From the NCBI GenBank assembly GCA_000482765.1, contig AXWR01000005.1, forward strand, positions 62,001-126,000: 64,000 nucleotides of DNA, written 5' to 3'. The number at the start of each line of letters is the position of its first letter. Position 1 is the stretch's first letter. Positions 36,089-44,530 of this stretch are shown here, piece after piece. The notes under the pieces were generated by a model. The model did not search any database. It was not told the DNA's origin and was given only the letters and a program-made list of their open reading frames with translations. Position numbers and translations under genes: made by a program. Source of the DNA: Meiothermus taiwanensis DSM 14542 (GTDB lineage Bacteria > Deinococcota > Deinococci > Deinococcales > Thermaceae).

Positions 36089-36579
36089 AAATCGTCCAGG
36101 AAGAGCCCCAGGGCTTCAGCCAGACGTTCCTGCTCGAGCATGGCGTGTTCGAATACCTGGGGCTCGTCCAGCAGGGCCGGCAGGCGCAGCCATCCCAGGT
36201 AATAGCGCCCGGCCAGGCCAGGTTCCTTGAGCCGAAGCCGCTCGGTGTGCGAGAGGAGGGTTTCGAAGGCTTCGGGGCTGCACAACAAGGGGTGCCGTTG
36301 GGGAGGTAAACGCTTCAGGAAGGCCTTAAGCAGGCCGGGGTTGGACCAAAAGCCAAAATTAAGGTCGTCGGAGATCTGTTCAATGCGTGATAAAAGCGCA
36401 GGATCGCCCTGGCGGCCTACCAGCTTGCGCACCAACTCACTGCGACGAAGGCGCAGGGTGGCGTATTCGCTCAGCGAGTAGAGCCTGCCCGGAAAGAAGT
36501 CCAGGGCCTCGCGCAGACGGTGCGCGATGACGTAGTCCTGGTACTCCCTGAAGGGATCCACGCCTCTATTGTGCGACAA
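36064..36579 (-). CDS. Hypothetical helical protein
   Basis: 171 residues, rich in Leu, Arg and Glu, predicted all-helical, no signal peptide or membrane segment. Starts MSHNRGVDPFREYQDYVIAHRLREALDFFPGRLYSLSEY. I do not recognise a family; likely lineage-specific. It converges on thiN with a 25-bp overlap of coding ends. GC usage fits its neighbours, which together with length supports a real gene. Confidence 0.65.
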   Translation of the reverse strand: MSHNRGVDPFREYQDYVIAHRLREALDFFPGRLYSLSEYATLRLRRSELVRKLVGRQGDPALLSRIEQISDDLNFGFWSNPGLLKAFLKRLPPQRHPLLCSPEAFETLLSHTERLRLKEPGLAGRYYLGWLRLPALLDEPQVFEHAMLEQERLAEALGLFLDDFHKVAGSG

Positions 36580-36701
36580 GATGGGGGCTTAATGAAAGAC
36601 GTTGTGGGATATAGAACGCGCCCCGGGAGCCACTTTTTGCGCCCGAACGCGCTTGGGCGGGGCTTCACCCAATTTGGTTTACCGACACGGTATATTCAGG
36701 T

Positions 36702-36932
36702 ATGGATACCCGGGGTTGGGTGCTAAAAGCTATCGAGACGCTGCGCTTTGCCAGCGAGAAGGACATAATGCACTGGCTGGACGAAGAGGGTGAGACCCTG
36801 TCCAGGGATGAGCTGCGGCGCACCCTCGAGCTGCTGTTGCAAGAAGACCGGATCGAGCTAAAAAACGATCTCTTTCGCCTCAAGCGCAAGAGCAGTAGCC
36901 AGTCGGCTTTCGATAACCTGTTCAAGGATTGA
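36702..36932 (+). CDS. Small winged-helix-like protein
   Basis: 76 residues: VLKAIETLRFASEKDIMHWLDEEGETLSRDELRRTLELLLQEDRIELKNDLFRLKRK has the helix-helix-helix-wing rhythm of winged-helix DNA-binding domains. TATATT (36691-36696) lies 5 nt before ATG, suggesting a leaderless message. The stop codon overlaps the first base of a MITE-like copy. The function is unknown. Confidence 0.65.
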   Translation: MDTRGWVLKAIETLRFASEKDIMHWLDEEGETLSRDELRRTLELLLQEDRIELKNDLFRLKRKSSSQSAFDNLFKD

Positions 36933-37056
36933 CACCGGATTCCTAGAGCAAAGACCTCCAGGGGCTATCTTTTTGCATCCCAGGGCATTCCCTTCCAAGG
37001 GGCGGTAGGGCCCTAACTTCGGTCGGGTTGGTTCGCCCTGCCTGGGGGGCAGGTAT
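36932..37056 (+). mobile_element. MITE-like repeat, copy F
   Basis: About 125 bp from ACACCGGATTC. AGAGCAAAGACCTCCAGGGG, CCCTTCCAAGGGGCGGTAGGG and ACTTCGGTCGGGTTGGTTCGCC match other copies. The middle hairpin is missing and the right end is divergent (GGGGGCAGGTAT). The element starts on the last base of the preceding stop codon. Confidence 0.75.
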
Positions 37057-37104
37057 GATAACCCCACCCCATCCAACTCATGGGCCGGATGGCAGAATTG
37101 GGGC

Positions 37105-38280
37105 ATGAGCCGGCAATTGTTTTCGCGGGGGGTTCTGGGGCTGGTGACCATCGGGCTGCTGGCCCTGGCCCAGGCTTTTTCTACCGAGCGCATGCAGGCC
37201 GACCTAGAGGCCCTGTTATCCCAGGGGCCGCGGGTCGCGGGGCTGCCCGCTACCACTGCGGCTGGGGAATACCTGGCTGCTGAGCTGCGCAAGGTGGGCT
37301 ACATGGTGGAATTCCAGCCCTTCACCTACAGCCGTACCCGCGACCAGGGCTCGAGCCTCCAGGTGGGCGCGGCCACCTTTCCGGTCAGCAGCATCGCGGG
37401 TAGCCCGGGCCGACGGGTGGAGGGGCCGCTGGCGGTGGTGCCGGGGGCGGGGCTGGCCGCCGATTTCGCCAACCTGAACCTGCAGGGGGCCATTGCAGTG
37501 GTGCGCCGGGGTGGGATTCCCGGCCTCGAGAAGGCCCGGCTGGCCGCCGAGCGGGGGGCTGTGGGCATTGTCCTGCTGACCGAGGAGCCCAGCGGCACCC
37601 GCTTCACCTTTGGCGGCAACAGCCCCATTCCGGGGGTGACCCTCTCGCAGAGCGATGGCGCTGGGCTGTTCAGCCAAGCAGGAACCCGCGCCGTGCTGGA
37701 CGTGCGCATCCTGACCGAGGAGGTACAGGGGCGCAACGTGATCGCCAGGCGCGGTAGCCAGAATCCGCTGGTCGTTGTGGGGGCCCACTACGACTCGGTG
37801 CCGGGCAGCCCCGGGGCCAACGACAACGCCTCCGGCACCGTGACGGTGCTCGAGCTGGCCCGCCAGCTGGCCGATAGCCCCCTTTCAGCGCAGATCTGGT
37901 TCATGTTTTTTGATGGAGAAGAGGATGGGCTGTGGGGCTCGAGGCGTTTTGTAGAACAGAACCCCGAAATTGTGCGGGGCCTGAAGGGCATGCTCAACCT
38001 GGATATGGTGGGCGTCAACGTGAATGGCACCCTGGGCATCGGCGGGAGCGGTGAGCTGCGGGCGCTGGCCGATTGCAACGCCCTGCAGGTGGCCTGTGGC
38101 AGTGCGCCGGGCGGGGGCAGCGACCACGTACCCTTTGCCCAAGCCGGGGTGCCGGTGCTCTTCTTCTTCCGCGGACTCGACCCCAACTACCACCGCCCCA
38201 CCGATACTTTCGCCGACCCCGTGCTGATGGCCCAGACCGGTCGGGTGGTGCGGGGGGTTCTGGAAAGGCTGCTGCGCTAG
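37105..38280 (+). CDS. Exported M28-family zinc aminopeptidase with PA domain
   Basis: 391 residues: signal peptide (about 1-24), a PA-type insert (about 85-205, AIAVVRRGG...KARLAAERGAVGIVLL) and the M28 core. Zinc ligands His228 (GAHYDS), bridging Asp240 (GANDNASG), Glu273, Asp300 (LNLDMVG) and His363 (NYHRPTDT) are present, with Glu272 as general base. Two extra Cys (DCNALQVAC) may form a disulfide. It would trim peptides outside the cytoplasm for nutrition. Confidence 0.92.
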   Translation: MSRQLFSRGVLGLVTIGLLALAQAFSTERMQADLEALLSQGPRVAGLPATTAAGEYLAAELRKVGYMVEFQPFTYSRTRDQGSSLQVGAATFPVSSIAGSPGRRVEGPLAVVPGAGLAADFANLNLQGAIAVVRRGGIPGLEKARLAAERGAVGIVLLTEEPSGTRFTFGGNSPIPGVTLSQSDGAGLFSQAGTRAVLDVRILTEEVQGRNVIARRGSQNPLVVVGAHYDSVPGSPGANDNASGTVTVLELARQLADSPLSAQIWFMFFDGEEDGLWGSRRFVEQNPEIVRGLKGMLNLDMVGVNVNGTLGIGGSGELRALADCNALQVACGSAPGGGSDHVPFAQAGVPVLFFFRGLDPNYHRPTDTFADPVLMAQTGRVVRGVLERLLR

Positions 38281-38286
38281 CCCCCT

Positions 38287-39201
38287 TCAGGGCATCCAGT
38301 TTCCGCCGCACACAATCACCGCAATGCGCTCGGGTAGGTCGTAGCTCATCAGGGCCGGCCCCAAGGCCAGCCCGGCGGTGGGTTCCACCACCTGTTTGAG
38401 CCTTTGCATCATCAGGCGCTGGGCTTCCAAGGTAACCTCGTCCGGCACCGTCAGGATGCGGTCTACGTGGCGCTGCATGACCGGAAAGGTCTTCTCGCCA
38501 ACCACCAGGGTGCGCACCCCGTCGGCCACGGTTCTGGGGGCCTGCGACAGCTTCACGCGCCGCCCCGCCTGAAGGCTCTGCTGGGCATCGTTGGCGGTTT
38601 CGGGTTCCACCCCGATCACTTCACACGCGGGCCGCAGGCTCTTGATTACCGTGGCAATGCCCGAGATCAGCCCGCCCCCACCCACCGCCACCAAAACCGC
38701 GTCCAGATCGGGCACCTGTTGCAAAAGTTCCAGGGCCTGGGTGCCCTGGCCGGCCATCACCCGCAAGTCGTCGAACGGGTGGATGAGCGCAAAACCCGTC
38801 TCCTCGGCCAGCGCGCGCACCACCTGCTCGCGGTTCTCTACCGTCACCCCCTGGTCGTAGACCTCGGCGCCGTAGGCCCTTGTGGCCGCTTTTTTGGTGG
38901 GGGAGGCGTCCTCCGGCATCACCACCAGGGCCGGCACCCCCATCACCTGGGCCGCATAGGCCACCCCCTGGGCGTGGTTGCCCGAGGAGACCGCGATCAG
39001 GCCCCTGGGGTTTTGTAGCTGGAGGGCCGCGTTCAGGGCCCCCCGGGCTTTGAAGCTGCCGGTTTTTTGCAGGTGCTCGGCCTTGAAAAAAAAGCGGCGG
39101 CCCAGAAGCTTGTCCAGCCCCTGGCTGGTAAATACCGGGGTACGGTGGATGTGGGGGGCAATGCGCTGGGCCGCGTGTTGGATATCTTGCAGGGTTAGCA
39201 C
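38287..39201 (-). CDS. Threonine/serine dehydratase, PLP-dependent
   Basis: 304 residues, one catalytic domain without the ACT-like C-terminal regulatory part of IlvA. PLP lysine in KTGSFKARGA, substrate loop SSGNHAQG, glycine loop VGGGGLISG. Could be catabolic threonine dehydratase (TdcB-like) or serine racemase; threonine deamination to 2-oxobutyrate is the likelier role. It has a MITE copy right upstream of its start, so its promoter may have been displaced or provided by the element. Confidence 0.88.
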   Translation of the reverse strand: MLTLQDIQHAAQRIAPHIHRTPVFTSQGLDKLLGRRFFFKAEHLQKTGSFKARGALNAALQLQNPRGLIAVSSGNHAQGVAYAAQVMGVPALVVMPEDASPTKKAATRAYGAEVYDQGVTVENREQVVRALAEETGFALIHPFDDLRVMAGQGTQALELLQQVPDLDAVLVAVGGGGLISGIATVIKSLRPACEVIGVEPETANDAQQSLQAGRRVKLSQAPRTVADGVRTLVVGEKTFPVMQRHVDRILTVPDEVTLEAQRLMMQRLKQVVEPTAGLALGPALMSYDLPERIAVIVCGGNWMP

Positions 39202-39213
39202 AGCCCCATGCTA

Positions 39214-39379
39214 ATACCAGATTCGGTTAGTTCGTCACCGAATGGTGGCGAACTAACCCGACCGAAGTTATCCGCGTAGCGGAGGGCGATACTGCCCCTT
39301 GGAAGGGAGTGCTCTAGGATTCAAAAAGATAGCCTCTGGAGGTCTTTGCTTTGGAAGATTATCTTTTTGAATCCGGTAT
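39214..39379 (-). mobile_element. MITE-like repeat, best-preserved copy G
   Basis: 166 bp from ATACCAGATTC to GAATCCGGTAT, TA on each side. Contains three strong hairpins: GGTTAGTTCG/CGAACTAACC (39225-39234/39249-39258), CCGC-GTA-GCGG near the centre, and a perfect 15-bp stem starting GGATTCAAAAAGATA (39317-39331/39360-39374). No coding capacity. It lies in the shared upstream region of two divergent genes. Confidence 0.85.
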
Positions 39380-39390
39380 AACAGGAGCCT

Positions 39391-39421
39391 GCGTAACGCT
39401 CAGCGCCCGCGTAACGCTCAG
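39391..39421. repeat. Short direct repeat GCGTAACGCTCAG x2
   Basis: Two perfect 13-bp copies at 39391-39403 and 39409-39421, 18 bp apart, just after MITE copy G and about 40 bp before the start of the next gene. Could be a regulator site or slippage product. Confidence 0.5.
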
Positions 39422-39462
39422 GGTGTGCCTTGTCCCAAGGGTGTCTGTTCTACAGTGGTTGT

Positions 39463-39942
39463 ATGCGAATACTTGCCGAGGCGATCTACGAACTCGAGCC
39501 CGGCTCTATGCTGGTCGGCCAGACCCCCGCCTTGCGTGAACTGCTCAAGATCTGGATTCACCGGCACCACACGGGTTTCGATCTATACGTAACCAGCATT
39601 GTGGAGACCGAAGAGGAAACCTTGCCAGAACGGATGCGCAACACCGTTGGGCGGGGTCTGGCCTCCAGCTCGGAGGTGCTGGAGGCTTTGCACTGCCTCG
39701 AGGACATATACCCGGTGGCCTTCCATGTGCTAAAAAACCTGCCCGTTGGCGTACGCAAGGCCACCCCGGAGCTGCTGGCGCTGCTCGAGGAGCAGGTGGC
39801 TCGCGTGGCCCGCAGCACCACCACCGGCGAGTTTGGCCCCGACGATCTCCCCGCCCAGGTGGTAAAGCTCAAGGCGGTCTGTGCCCTGGACGATTATGCC
39901 TCCGACGACGATGTGTCGGGTCTGGTGCTCACCGACCCTTGA
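39463..39942 (+). CDS. Hypothetical protein, acidic helical
   Basis: 159 residues from ATG 39463. Mostly helical and acidic (IVETEEETLPERMRN, ALDDYASDDDVSGL), with no membrane segment. Family not recognised. TACAGT (39451-39456) is 6 nt before ATG and TTGTCC (39430-39435) 15 bp further upstream, so transcription is probably leaderless. It precedes mtaB by 23 bp and may be cotranscribed with it. Confidence 0.65.
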   Translation: MRILAEAIYELEPGSMLVGQTPALRELLKIWIHRHHTGFDLYVTSIVETEEETLPERMRNTVGRGLASSSEVLEALHCLEDIYPVAFHVLKNLPVGVRKATPELLALLEEQVARVARSTTTGEFGPDDLPAQVVKLKAVCALDDYASDDDVSGLVLTDP

Positions 39943-39965
39943 CCGGAGGCGGGCCGTGGCCCACA

Positions 39966-41288
39966 ATGCCCCTGATGGAAGGGGTGCGGCTGGCGGTCAA
40001 AACCTTAGGATGCAAGGTTAACCAGGTCGAATCGGATGCCCTGGTGGGCCTGCTTAAACCTTTGCAGCCGGTGGTGGTGCCCCCCGAAGCAGGGGCCGAT
40101 CTGGTGGTCATCAACACCTGCGCGGTCACGACCTCTGCCGAGGCCGACGCCCGCAAAGAGGTGCGCCGGGCCCGCCGGGCCAACCCTGCGGCCTTCATCG
40201 TGGTGACGGGCTGCTATGCCGAGCTGGCTCCCGATCAACTGGCCGAGCTGGGGGCCGACGCGGTGGTGCCCAACAACCGCAAGGCCGAGCTGCCGGGCCT
40301 GATCTTGCAACACTTTGGCCTGCCCGCCGACCCCATCACCACCCCGCCCAACGAGTTCTGGGGGGCCGGCGAGCGGGGCCTGTTGAACAACTACGTGCGG
40401 GCCTTTCTCAAGGTGCAGGACGGCTGCAACGCGGGGTGTGCCTACTGCATCATCCCCCGCCTGCGCGGGCGCGAACGCCACCGCGGGCACCGCGATGCGC
40501 TTTCGGAAGCCGAGGCTCTGCTGGAAGCGGGGGTGCAGGAAATCGTGCTGACCGGGGTGCGGCTGGGCTCCTACAAAGGCCACCCCCGCGGGATTGCCGG
40601 CCTGGTAGAGGAACTTGCTCTGATGGGGGCCAAGGTGCGCCTGTCTTCCATCGAACCCGAGGACACCGGGGACGAGCTTCTGCAGGTAATGCAGCGCTTT
40701 GCCCCCCAGGTGCGCCCCCACCTGCACCTGAGCCTGCAGACGGGTTCGGGGCGGCTTTTAGCCCTGATGGGCCGCCGCTACGATAAAAACTACTACCGCG
40801 CGCTGGTGCAGAAAGCCTACGACTGGATACCTGGGTTTGCCCTCACCACCGATGTGATTGCGGGTCTCCCCACCGAGACCGAGGCCGAGCACCAGGAGAC
40901 CCTGGCCTTCCTGGAGGAGGTGCGGCCCAGCCGCGTGCATGTCTTCACCTACACCCCACGCCCCAAGACCCGCGCGGCCTCGCTACCGCAGGTGCCCATC
41001 GAAGTCCGTAAGCGCCGCAACAAAGAGCTTCAGGCCCTGGCGGCCCGCCTGGCCGAGGCGCGGGTGCGGCCCAAGCTGGGTGGTACGGTGGAGGTGCTGG
41101 TCGAAAGTTTCCGCGGGGGCAAGGCCTACGGTCATACCCCCGACTACTACGAGGTCGAGTGCACCGGACAGGCCCGCATCGGCCAGACCGCCTGGGTGCG
41201 CGTGGAGGCCATCGAGGGTTACACCCTGCAGGGCCGGCTCGAGGCCATCAAGGAAGAACCAGCCCGCTACCTGCTGCCCGTGGTCTGA
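39966..41288 (+). CDS. mtaB: tRNA t6A37 methylthiotransferase MtaB
   Basis: 440 residues. N-terminal MTTase domain with three Cys (KTLGCKVNQVE, NTCAVTT, TGCYAEL), radical SAM motif CNAGCAYCIIPRLRG and a C-terminal TRAM domain (GGTVEVLVES...). The VESDAL string after KVNQ is typical of MtaB rather than MiaB or RimO. It converts t6A to ms2t6A at position 37 of ANN-decoding tRNAs and uses two 4Fe-4S clusters. ATG 39966 or 39975 are both possible. Confidence 0.92.
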   Translation: MPLMEGVRLAVKTLGCKVNQVESDALVGLLKPLQPVVVPPEAGADLVVINTCAVTTSAEADARKEVRRARRANPAAFIVVTGCYAELAPDQLAELGADAVVPNNRKAELPGLILQHFGLPADPITTPPNEFWGAGERGLLNNYVRAFLKVQDGCNAGCAYCIIPRLRGRERHRGHRDALSEAEALLEAGVQEIVLTGVRLGSYKGHPRGIAGLVEELALMGAKVRLSSIEPEDTGDELLQVMQRFAPQVRPHLHLSLQTGSGRLLALMGRRYDKNYYRALVQKAYDWIPGFALTTDVIAGLPTETEAEHQETLAFLEEVRPSRVHVFTYTPRPKTRAASLPQVPIEVRKRRNKELQALAARLAEARVRPKLGGTVEVLVESFRGGKAYGHTPDYYEVECTGQARIGQTAWVRVEAIEGYTLQGRLEAIKEEPARYLLPVV

Positions 41289-41293
41289 AAAGA

Positions 41294-41659
41294 CTAGGCC
41301 TTGCGGCGCCGCTCCACCAGCCAGCGCAGGACGAAGCCCAGGCAGATAAACACCGTGGCAAACTGGGCCATGGCGGCCACCGGTCGCTCCACCGTGCCGC
41401 CCCCCAGTAGGGTGATGAAGTCCGGGATGCCGCGCAGCGAACCCAGCAGGCCCAGCAGCGAGAGCCCCAGCGCGATGTTCATGGCCAGTGGCTGTTGGCT
41501 GGGGGTTCTGTTGGCCCAGATGCCCATCAAGGCAATCAAGAGGCCCAGAATTCCGGGGATTAGCGCGGTGGGGGTGAGCTTGGAGCCCATAACCGCCAGG
41601 GTGGAGACCAGTATTAGAAAAACGCCCGTCCAGAGGGCCCTTGCCGGTAGTGATCCCAT
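41294..41659 (-). CDS. Small four-helix membrane protein
   Basis: 121 residues with four hydrophobic segments (about 8-26, 32-49, 58-76 and 92-112) and a basic C-terminus (RWLVERRRKA). No family recognised. It converges on mtaB with a 5-bp gap and is divergent from the HIT gene. The positive tail suggests the C-terminus is cytoplasmic. Confidence 0.65.
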   Translation of the reverse strand: MGSLPARALWTGVFLILVSTLAVMGSKLTPTALIPGILGLLIALMGIWANRTPSQQPLAMNIALGLSLLGLLGSLRGIPDFITLLGGGTVERPVAAMAQFATVFICLGFVLRWLVERRRKA

Positions 41660-41719
41660 AGACTTACCTCCCCACTATTTTGCCAGGCCCCGCTTCAGAA
41701 GCGTTATAGTCTAGGCGAT

Positions 41720-42046
41720 ATGGAGAACCCCACGGTTTTCGGTAAGATCATCCGCCGCGAACTGCCGGCCGACATCGTGTACGAAGACGAGGAATTTATC
41801 GCCTTCAAAGACATCCGCCCGCGCTCGAAGGTGCATATTTTAGTCTGCCCCAAAGAATATATCCCCACCCTGGCCGACTACCCCGACACCCCGGAGGGTG
41901 CGCTCAAGCTGGGCAAGCTGATGCTCACGGCCAACCGCATCGCCAGGCAGCTGGGCCTCGAGGGCTACTTCATCCGCATCCATGTGGGCGAGAAAGGCGG
42001 GCAGGAGGTGTTCCACGTCCACGTGCACCTGCGCTCGGATGCCTGA
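41720..42046 (+). CDS. HIT-family nucleotide hydrolase (Hint-like)
   Basis: 108 residues with the histidine triad FHVHVHLRSD near the C-terminus and the N-terminal FGKIIRRELPADIVYEDEEFIAFKDI of Hint/HinT proteins. Likely hydrolyses purine nucleoside phosphoramidates. TATAGT (41705-41710) 9 nt before ATG and no Shine-Dalgarno point to a leaderless message. Confidence 0.92.
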   Translation: MENPTVFGKIIRRELPADIVYEDEEFIAFKDIRPRSKVHILVCPKEYIPTLADYPDTPEGALKLGKLMLTANRIARQLGLEGYFIRIHVGEKGGQEVFHVHVHLRSDA

Positions 42047-42047
42047 A

Positions 42048-42815
42048 CTATCTTTTTAGCTCCAGGCGGTCAATCATCTCGTTCTTCTCATTGTAGGCGG
42101 TAACTAAAAGCCGCTCGGCGCTGGCCTCGAGGGTCAGGTAATTGGGGCTTTGGCGCCGCACTTTGCTTTGAGGGTGCACGCTCAGGAAACCCCGCAGCCA
42201 GGCCCCACCGCCGCCAGAAACGATGTGAACGATGCCCCTGGCCTCGAGCCGCTCGTAGCTGTGCTCGTGCCCGGCCAGCACCAGCGGCACGCGGTACTGG
42301 ATGAGGAGGGGCTCGATGGACTGCCGCAGGCTGCGGGCGCCTCCATGCGGGCCCGAGGAGTAGAGGGGGCGGTGCAAGGCCAGAATTTTCCAGGGGGCCT
42401 TAGAGGCTTTGAGGGCAGCCTCCAGCCAGCGGCGCTGGGCCTGGCTAAAATGCTCCGAGTAGACCACGAAGACCTCGAGGTTTTCCAGCCGGAAAGTGTA
42501 GTAGGGCCCTTCGACCCCAAACAGCTCGAGCTGCTGGGCCAGGGCGGGTACATCGTGGTTGCCAAATGCGGGATAAATGCGTACCGGGGGCAGCTCGTCC
42601 AGATAGCGGCGCACGGGCTCGCCTCGAGGGTAGAAGTTGTCTCCCAAGGTCAGCAGGGCCGCGAAAGGCTTTTGCCGATGCTGCTCGTATATGGCCCCGG
42701 CGACAAGGGGGCGGTGCGGGGTCTCGGCCCCCCAGTCGCCCAGCACGGCCAGCCGCTGGGCCAGCCCCGGCAGGCCCAGGGCCAGCCCAAGGAAGAGAGC
42801 CAGCAGGCGCCTCAT
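42048..42815 (-). CDS. Exported metallophosphoesterase (purple acid phosphatase-like)
   Basis: 255 residues: signal peptide MRRLLALFLGLALGLPGLAQ, then GDWG (in place of GDxG), LGDNFYP, FGNHD, LHRPLYSSG and LAGHEHSYER, the metal-binding motifs of calcineurin-like phosphatases of the tartrate-resistant acid phosphatase type. Works in the periplasm on phosphate monoesters. Its start overlaps the stop of the upstream nuclease-family gene by 4 bp. Confidence 0.88.
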   Translation of the reverse strand: MRRLLALFLGLALGLPGLAQRLAVLGDWGAETPHRPLVAGAIYEQHRQKPFAALLTLGDNFYPRGEPVRRYLDELPPVRIYPAFGNHDVPALAQQLELFGVEGPYYTFRLENLEVFVVYSEHFSQAQRRWLEAALKASKAPWKILALHRPLYSSGPHGGARSLRQSIEPLLIQYRVPLVLAGHEHSYERLEARGIVHIVSGGGGAWLRGFLSVHPQSKVRRQSPNYLTLEASAERLLVTAYNEKNEMIDRLELKR

Positions 42816-43243
42816 GCCTTGGGCGGCTCGCCCTGGCGGTTTAGCTGCGATTCTTTAATCCCGGCCTGCTCGAGCACCTGCTCGGCAATCAGGATGGGGG
42901 CCCCGGCGCGGATGGCCAGGGCCATGCCGTCGGAGGGGCGGCAGTCGATCTCGTACTCCAGGCCGCGCTGTTCCAGCACCAACCTTCCGTAGAAGGTGCC
43001 GTTCTTGAGTTCGACGATCTCGAGGCGCAGTACCTTCACCCCGAGCAGCTCGAGGGTGTTGTAGAACAAATCGGGGCCCAGCGGGCGGGGGGGTTTCTCG
43101 CCCGAGAGGTGCACCATGATGTTCTGGGTTTCCAAGGCCCCGATCACCACCGGCAGGAGCAGCTCGTTCTCGGCCCTGAGCATCACGATCAGGTTGCCAT
43201 TTCCCGGATCTACCCCCATTCCTTCGATGCGTGCGGGTACCAT
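42812..43243 (-). CDS. Bifunctional nuclease (BFN/DUF151) family protein
   Basis: 143 residues: NGNLIVMLRAENELLLPVVIGALETQNIMV, DLFYNTLELLGVKV and the EIDCRPSDGMALAIR motif of the BFN domain, found in plants and many bacteria. Some members show RNase/DNase activity; the bacterial role is not settled. Coupled to the downstream phosphatase gene by ATGA overlap. Confidence 0.88.
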   Translation of the reverse strand: MVPARIEGMGVDPGNGNLIVMLRAENELLLPVVIGALETQNIMVHLSGEKPPRPLGPDLFYNTLELLGVKVLRLEIVELKNGTFYGRLVLEQRGLEYEIDCRPSDGMALAIRAGAPILIAEQVLEQAGIKESQLNRQGEPPKA

Positions 43244-43328
43244 GCTTTGAGTATACGCAACTGGCTCGAGGCCATGTGTGCTGCAGGTTATGCACAGTGC
43301 TTGTCAATCTTCCAGAACCCTATAAACT

Positions 43329-43871
43329 ATGACCGTGAAAACCTATGCGGTGGAAGTAGCCGGGGTTCGTCGTGAGCTGCCGGTGGTGCAGGTGGGCCCC
43401 GATGTGGCGGTGGCCCTGTTCAACATGCTAGGCGATACCGAGGTGGTGGAGGAGGCAGCCGCAGCCCTGGCCAAGCGGATGCCCGCCGAGATCGAAACCC
43501 TGGTGACGCCGGAGGTTAAGGCGGTGCCCCTGGCCCATGCCCTCTCACGCCTGACCGGGAAGCCTTATGTGGTGGCCCGCAAAACCGAGAAACCCTACAT
43601 GATTAACCCCGTATCGCGCACGGTGATTTCCATCACCACCGGCAAGCCCCAGCTTCTGGTGCTGGATGGAACCGACGTACCCCTTATCAAGGGCAAAAAG
43701 GTGGCCATCGTGGACGATGTGGTCTCGACGGGGAGCACGCTCAAGGGCCTTTCCGACCTCATCACCGACGTGGGCGGGCAGGTGGCCGCTGTGCTGGCCG
43801 TGTTTACCGAGGGTTCCCCCCGCGAAGATGTGATCGCCCTGGGGCATCTGCCGCTCTTCAAACCGGATTGA
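43329..43871 (+). CDS. Phosphoribosyltransferase, adenine/xanthine type
   Basis: 180 residues, type I PRTase. PRPP-binding loop [13 protein letters not shown] with both acidic residues Asp129-Asp130, [13 protein letters not shown] as the flexible loop. An N-terminal extension ([20 protein letters not shown]) differs from classic Apt. It would salvage a purine base. A paralogue follows 109 bp downstream. TATAAA at 43321-43326 is very close to ATG, so the true -10 is unclear. Confidence 0.83.
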   Translation: MTVKTYAVEVAGVRRELPVVQVGPDVAVALFNMLGDTEVVEEAAAALAKRMPAEIETLVTPEVKAVPLAHALSRLTGKPYVVARKTEKPYMINPVSRTVISITTGKPQLLVLDGTDVPLIKGKKVAIVDDVVSTGSTLKGLSDLITDVGGQVAAVLAVFTEGSPREDVIALGHLPLFKPD

Positions 43872-43980
43872 ACGAATGCCCCAAGCGCGGGGTCAGGATG
43901 ACCTTCGTATACGGCTATTCACACGTATACTCATGGTGTTCGAATAGGCTAAGTCCTTGGTGCAACAAGGGAGTGTAACT

Positions 43981-44517
43981 ATGGAAACTTACCCCATCAC
44001 AATAGGCAAAATCACCCGCCATGTACCGGTGGTGGAAACCCTGCCGGGCGTTCACATCCCCTTGGTTGAAATTATGGGCGATGTCGAACTGGTGCAGGCA
44101 GCCGCTGAAGGGCTGGTCAAGCACCTGCCGCCCGAGACCGATGCCCTGCTGACCCTCGAGACCTCCCCCATCGTGCTGGCCCATACCATGAGCGCCATCT
44201 GCGGCAAGCCCTATGTGGTGGTGCGCCGCAAGCGCCGCCCCTATATGCAAGACCCCATCATTCAGGAGGTGGAGTCGCTGACCCTGGGCGTAACCGAGAC
44301 CCTCTGGCTGGACAGCCGCATGGCCGAAAAGCTGATGGGCCAGAATGTGGCCCTGGTCTTCGACGTGGTCTCCTCGGGAGGCACCATGAACGCGCTCGAG
44401 AAGGTGGCCCAAAAGGCCGGGGCCAACGTGGTAGCCCGCCTGGCTGCTTTCCACCAGGGCAACAGCAAGCTGCCCATCACCTTCCTCTCGGAGATTCCCA
44501 TCCTGCAAACGGCTTAG
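43981..44517 (+). CDS. Phosphoribosyltransferase-like protein with altered PRPP loop
   Basis: 178 residues from ATG 43981, which follows AAGGGAG. Same fold and N-terminal extension as the preceding gene, but the PRPP loop reads VALVFDVVSSGGT: the first acidic residue is Phe127 and STGST is SSGGT. This would weaken PRPP-ribose contact and may mean loss of catalysis or a regulatory, PRPP-sensing role like that of PurR or PyrR relatives. Tandem duplicates of this kind could also form a heteromer. Confidence 0.8.
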   Translation: METYPITIGKITRHVPVVETLPGVHIPLVEIMGDVELVQAAAEGLVKHLPPETDALLTLETSPIVLAHTMSAICGKPYVVVRRKRRPYMQDPIIQEVESLTLGVTETLWLDSRMAEKLMGQNVALVFDVVSSGGTMNALEKVAQKAGANVVARLAAFHQGNSKLPITFLSEIPILQTA

Positions 44518-44530
44518 CGCCAGGCCCTCC

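Noticed and set aside
16725-39379. Coding potential within the repeat elements
   Set aside because: Frames through the copies are broken differently in each copy, and structure rather than reading frame is conserved.
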